A DNA stretch of 8,161 bases from an uncultured Chloroflexota bacterium. Lineage in GTDB: Bacteria; Chloroflexota; Dehalococcoidia; UBA3495. The position numbers and the translations under genes were made by a program. Below the pieces are notes generated by a model. It saw nothing but the letters and a program-made list of their open reading frames with translations. It was not told where the DNA came from and did no database searches. Every line of letters begins with the position of its first letter. The first letter of the stretch is position 1. Below, piece by piece: positions 6,768-8,161 of the stretch. The stretch covers positions 1-8,161 of the forward strand of contig CAJWGH010000037.1 in NCBI GenBank assembly GCA_913031095.1, given 5' to 3'.

Positions 6768-6781
6768 AAGAATGGAGTTAG
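6755..6781 (+). repeat. Short direct repeat TGGAGTTAG across the amidase stop
   Basis: TGGAGTTAG occurs at 6755-6763 and again at 6773-6781, an 18-base period. The first copy includes the last amidase codons and the second lies just past the stop codon. It may be a small tandem duplication of the gene end. It has no evident function. Confidence 0.3.
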
Positions 6782-7076
6782 CTTTCCCAGAGACGTGGGA
6801 TTTCCCTTAGCCTTATCTATAACCAGAATAAATCGATCCGGTCCCAGACCTAAACCGAACGAAGGAAATCTCCGAGAACCTGTTCAACATAGCCGGCAAC
6901 ACTATCACAAGGAACCGATGCTAATCAGTCTATCCAATCTGAAGGCAGCGCAGAGTTTCGCCGTCAAGTTGCTGTTGAATCCCCGAGATCGATAGTCAGG
7001 GCCGCTAGTTATCTGGCGATTTAAGCCTACGTTTCATAGAGTCAGGTTATTGAGATACCTACCCGTCCACTGATCT
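6768..7076. other. Convergent intergenic gap of 309 bases with no recognised gene
   Basis: The amidase and the LLM monooxygenase genes run towards each other across this gap. The longest plus-strand frame (6795-6995) has no ribosome-binding site and an arbitrary-looking composition. A shorter frame, 6832-6921, encodes a more protein-like stretch (ISENLFNIAGNTITRN) but has no start codon and stops on both sides. I could not assign it. No strong terminator, RNA gene or repeat array is visible. Confidence 0.5.
6785..6808 (+). terminator. Weak terminator candidate after the amidase gene
   Basis: TCCCA (6785-6789) and TGGGA (6796-6800) form a five-pair stem around GAGACG, followed by TTTCCCTT. 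The stem is short and the T-run is interrupted, so this is a weak candidate. It is listed because nothing better is present downstream of the amidase stop. Confidence 0.2.
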
Positions 7077-8153
7077 TCAACCTACCGACATCTTCTGCTT
7101 CAGCAGAGGCAGTACATCTGTGGCCACTCGGTGGCATTCTTCCACGTGAGGGAAGCCGGATAAGATGAACTCGTCTACACCTAGTTTCCAGTAGTCTAAG
7201 AGGGTGTCGGTTACCTGTTCGGGAGTACCGACTATAGCGGTGCCACAGTTGACTCTCACTTCGGAAAGGCCATTCCAAAGGTGAGGAGCGATCATGTGGT
7301 CAGGCTTTTCTTGGGCCTGGGCGGCGGCGCCGACCATGGCTGTGCCGGCGACGGCTGATTTGCGTTGGGCTTTCACCACCGGGTCAGCGTGGTCAATCAG
7401 TTCGTTGGCGGCCTTCCAAGCGTCATCTTCGTTGTCCCGTACAACCAGGTGGGTGCGGATGCCCAGGCTGGGTCTGCGGCCCGCATTTGCGAATTCTTCA
7501 CGCACAGCATCGAAACGAGCTCGTGAGTCCTCCAAAGCCTCTATCCAGTTCAGGTGGACGTCGGCCTGGCGCCCGGATAGAGCGTTGGCTCTGGGCGAGG
7601 CCCCACCAAGGTAGAAGCGTGGCGGTGTACCTTGTGGTATGGGGGAGCAGTAGGCGTCCCGTAGGTTGTAGAAATCGCCCTGGAACTCCACCGGGCCAGG
7701 CTGGGTCCACAGTTTTCGGCAGGCGGAGATGAACTCCTCAGCCCGTTCGTAACGGGTGCTCTGATCAGAGTATTCACCCACCCGTTCGAAGTCATTGCCG
7801 ATTCCGCCTGGAACGATGTTGATATCGATGCGTCCCTTTGATATCTGGTGTAAAGCGGCGGCCATCTGGGCGAACAAACCCAATGCAACAAAGCCTGGTC
7901 GGACGGCGATTAGGAAGCGGATGCGCTCGGTTACTGCTGCTAGAGCCGTGGCCGTGGTCCATGTCTCGGCCAAGGGGGCATCTTCAGCGAAAAGACCGTT
8001 GGCGAACCGGGTAGGAATCAATAAGGAGTAGTAACCCAGATCCTCGGCTGTCTGGGCCACCCGACGCAGGTAATCGAAGTCTGGGGGGCGTTCCGCCCTA
8101 GCGGTACCTGCTCGTGCGCCATCACCGTCAATAGGTATGAACCAGCTGAACAA
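7077..8153 (-). CDS. LLM-class flavin-dependent monooxygenase, alkanesulfonate monooxygenase (SsuD)-like
   Basis: This protein of at least 358 residues belongs to the bacterial luciferase-like TIM-barrel family and resembles FMNH2-dependent alkanesulfonate monooxygenase SsuD (E. coli, 381 residues), which cleaves C-S bonds to release sulfite and an aldehyde. Matching segments, from memory of SsuD, are WFIPIDGDG (4-12), LGYYSLLIPT (39-48), FLIAVRPG (80-87), YLGGASP (181-187), GIRTHLVVR (231-239), HLWNGL (291-296) and GTAIVGTPEQV (304-314). SsuD R226 and H228 correspond to R233 and H235, and R297 to R300. SsuD Y331 appears as F334 (LSGFPHVEE), and the Cys54 region is replaced by a longer loop (49-63), so the substrate probably differs. 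The first possible start in the window is TTG (8153-8151). The frame is open to the window edge, so the true start may be outside. A flavin reductase partner is not in view. Confidence 0.85.
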   Translation of the reverse strand: MFSWFIPIDGDGARAGTARAERPPDFDYLRRVAQTAEDLGYYSLLIPTRFANGLFAEDAPLAETWTTATALAAVTERIRFLIAVRPGFVALGLFAQMAAALHQISKGRIDINIVPGGIGNDFERVGEYSDQSTRYERAEEFISACRKLWTQPGPVEFQGDFYNLRDAYCSPIPQGTPPRFYLGGASPRANALSGRQADVHLNWIEALEDSRARFDAVREEFANAGRRPSLGIRTHLVVRDNEDDAWKAANELIDHADPVVKAQRKSAVAGTAMVGAAAQAQEKPDHMIAPHLWNGLSEVRVNCGTAIVGTPEQVTDTLLDYWKLGVDEFILSGFPHVEECHRVATDVLPLLKQKMSVG

Positions 8154-8161
8154 TGTGTCCT

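Noticed and set aside
7003..7018. CGCTAG-TTAT-CTGGCG hairpin in the amidase/monooxygenase gap
   Set aside because: It needs a G-U pair, forms only on the plus strand, and is not followed by a T-run.
1..8161. Mobile elements, CRISPR, defence, toxin-antitoxin, phage or biosynthetic cluster genes
   Set aside because: No transposase, integrase, direct-repeat array, nuclease or NTPase defence protein, or carrier-protein/synthase domain was found in any frame; all seven intact genes belong to common metabolic families.

Overview
The window is a stretch of ordinary bacterial chromosome, densely coded on both strands, with mixed gene orientations and no tRNA, rRNA, CRISPR array, insertion sequence or phage gene that I can see. 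The gene content is a GarR-type dehydrogenase, a GalE-like epimerase, thioredoxin reductase, a TauE/SafE permease, an AcoX-type kinase homologue, an amidase and an SsuD-like flavin monooxygenase, next to a crotonase remnant. This is what I would expect from a free-living heterotroph that oxidises many organic compounds. From memory it resembles Chloroflexota of the SAR202/Dehalococcoidia type, but no phylogenetic marker is present, so the taxon is only a suggestion.

Layout from left to right. Positions 22-132 (+) hold the broken N-terminus of an enoyl-CoA hydratase-like gene. Positions 280-1176 (-) encode a tartronate semialdehyde reductase-like enzyme. A 252-base divergent gap follows, with a good sigma70-type promoter facing right and a small dyad just after its predicted start. 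Positions 1429-2415 (+) encode the NAD-dependent sugar epimerase and 2444-3364 (+) thioredoxin reductase. They are 28 bases apart and probably one transcript. A perfect 17-bp hairpin at 3381-3424 separates this pair from the converging minus-strand genes. Positions 4230-5240 (-) encode an AcoX-family NAD kinase-like protein, followed after 8 bases by a TauE/SafE permease (3481-4221, -), probably a two-gene operon. The 111-base gap 5241-5351 carries two TATAAT elements pointing towards each other around an inverted repeat, and separates that operon from the divergent amidase (5352-6767, +). A 309-base convergent gap with little recognisable content follows. Positions 7077-8153 (-) encode an SsuD-like LLM-class monooxygenase whose true start may lie just outside the window.

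How the genes may work together. No single pathway is evident. The epimerase-TrxR pair and the AcoX-TauE pair look co-transcribed, but the proteins in each pair have no established common function. The one loose theme is sulfur: an SsuD-like enzyme would release sulfite from an organosulfonate, and TauE/SafE proteins export sulfite or organosulfur anions. The two genes are separate transcription units and the link is speculative. I found no convincing new biological system. The best leads are the overlapping promoter/dyad between the amidase and AcoX-TauE genes, the orphan AcoX-TauE pairing, and the altered active site of the SsuD-like enzyme.
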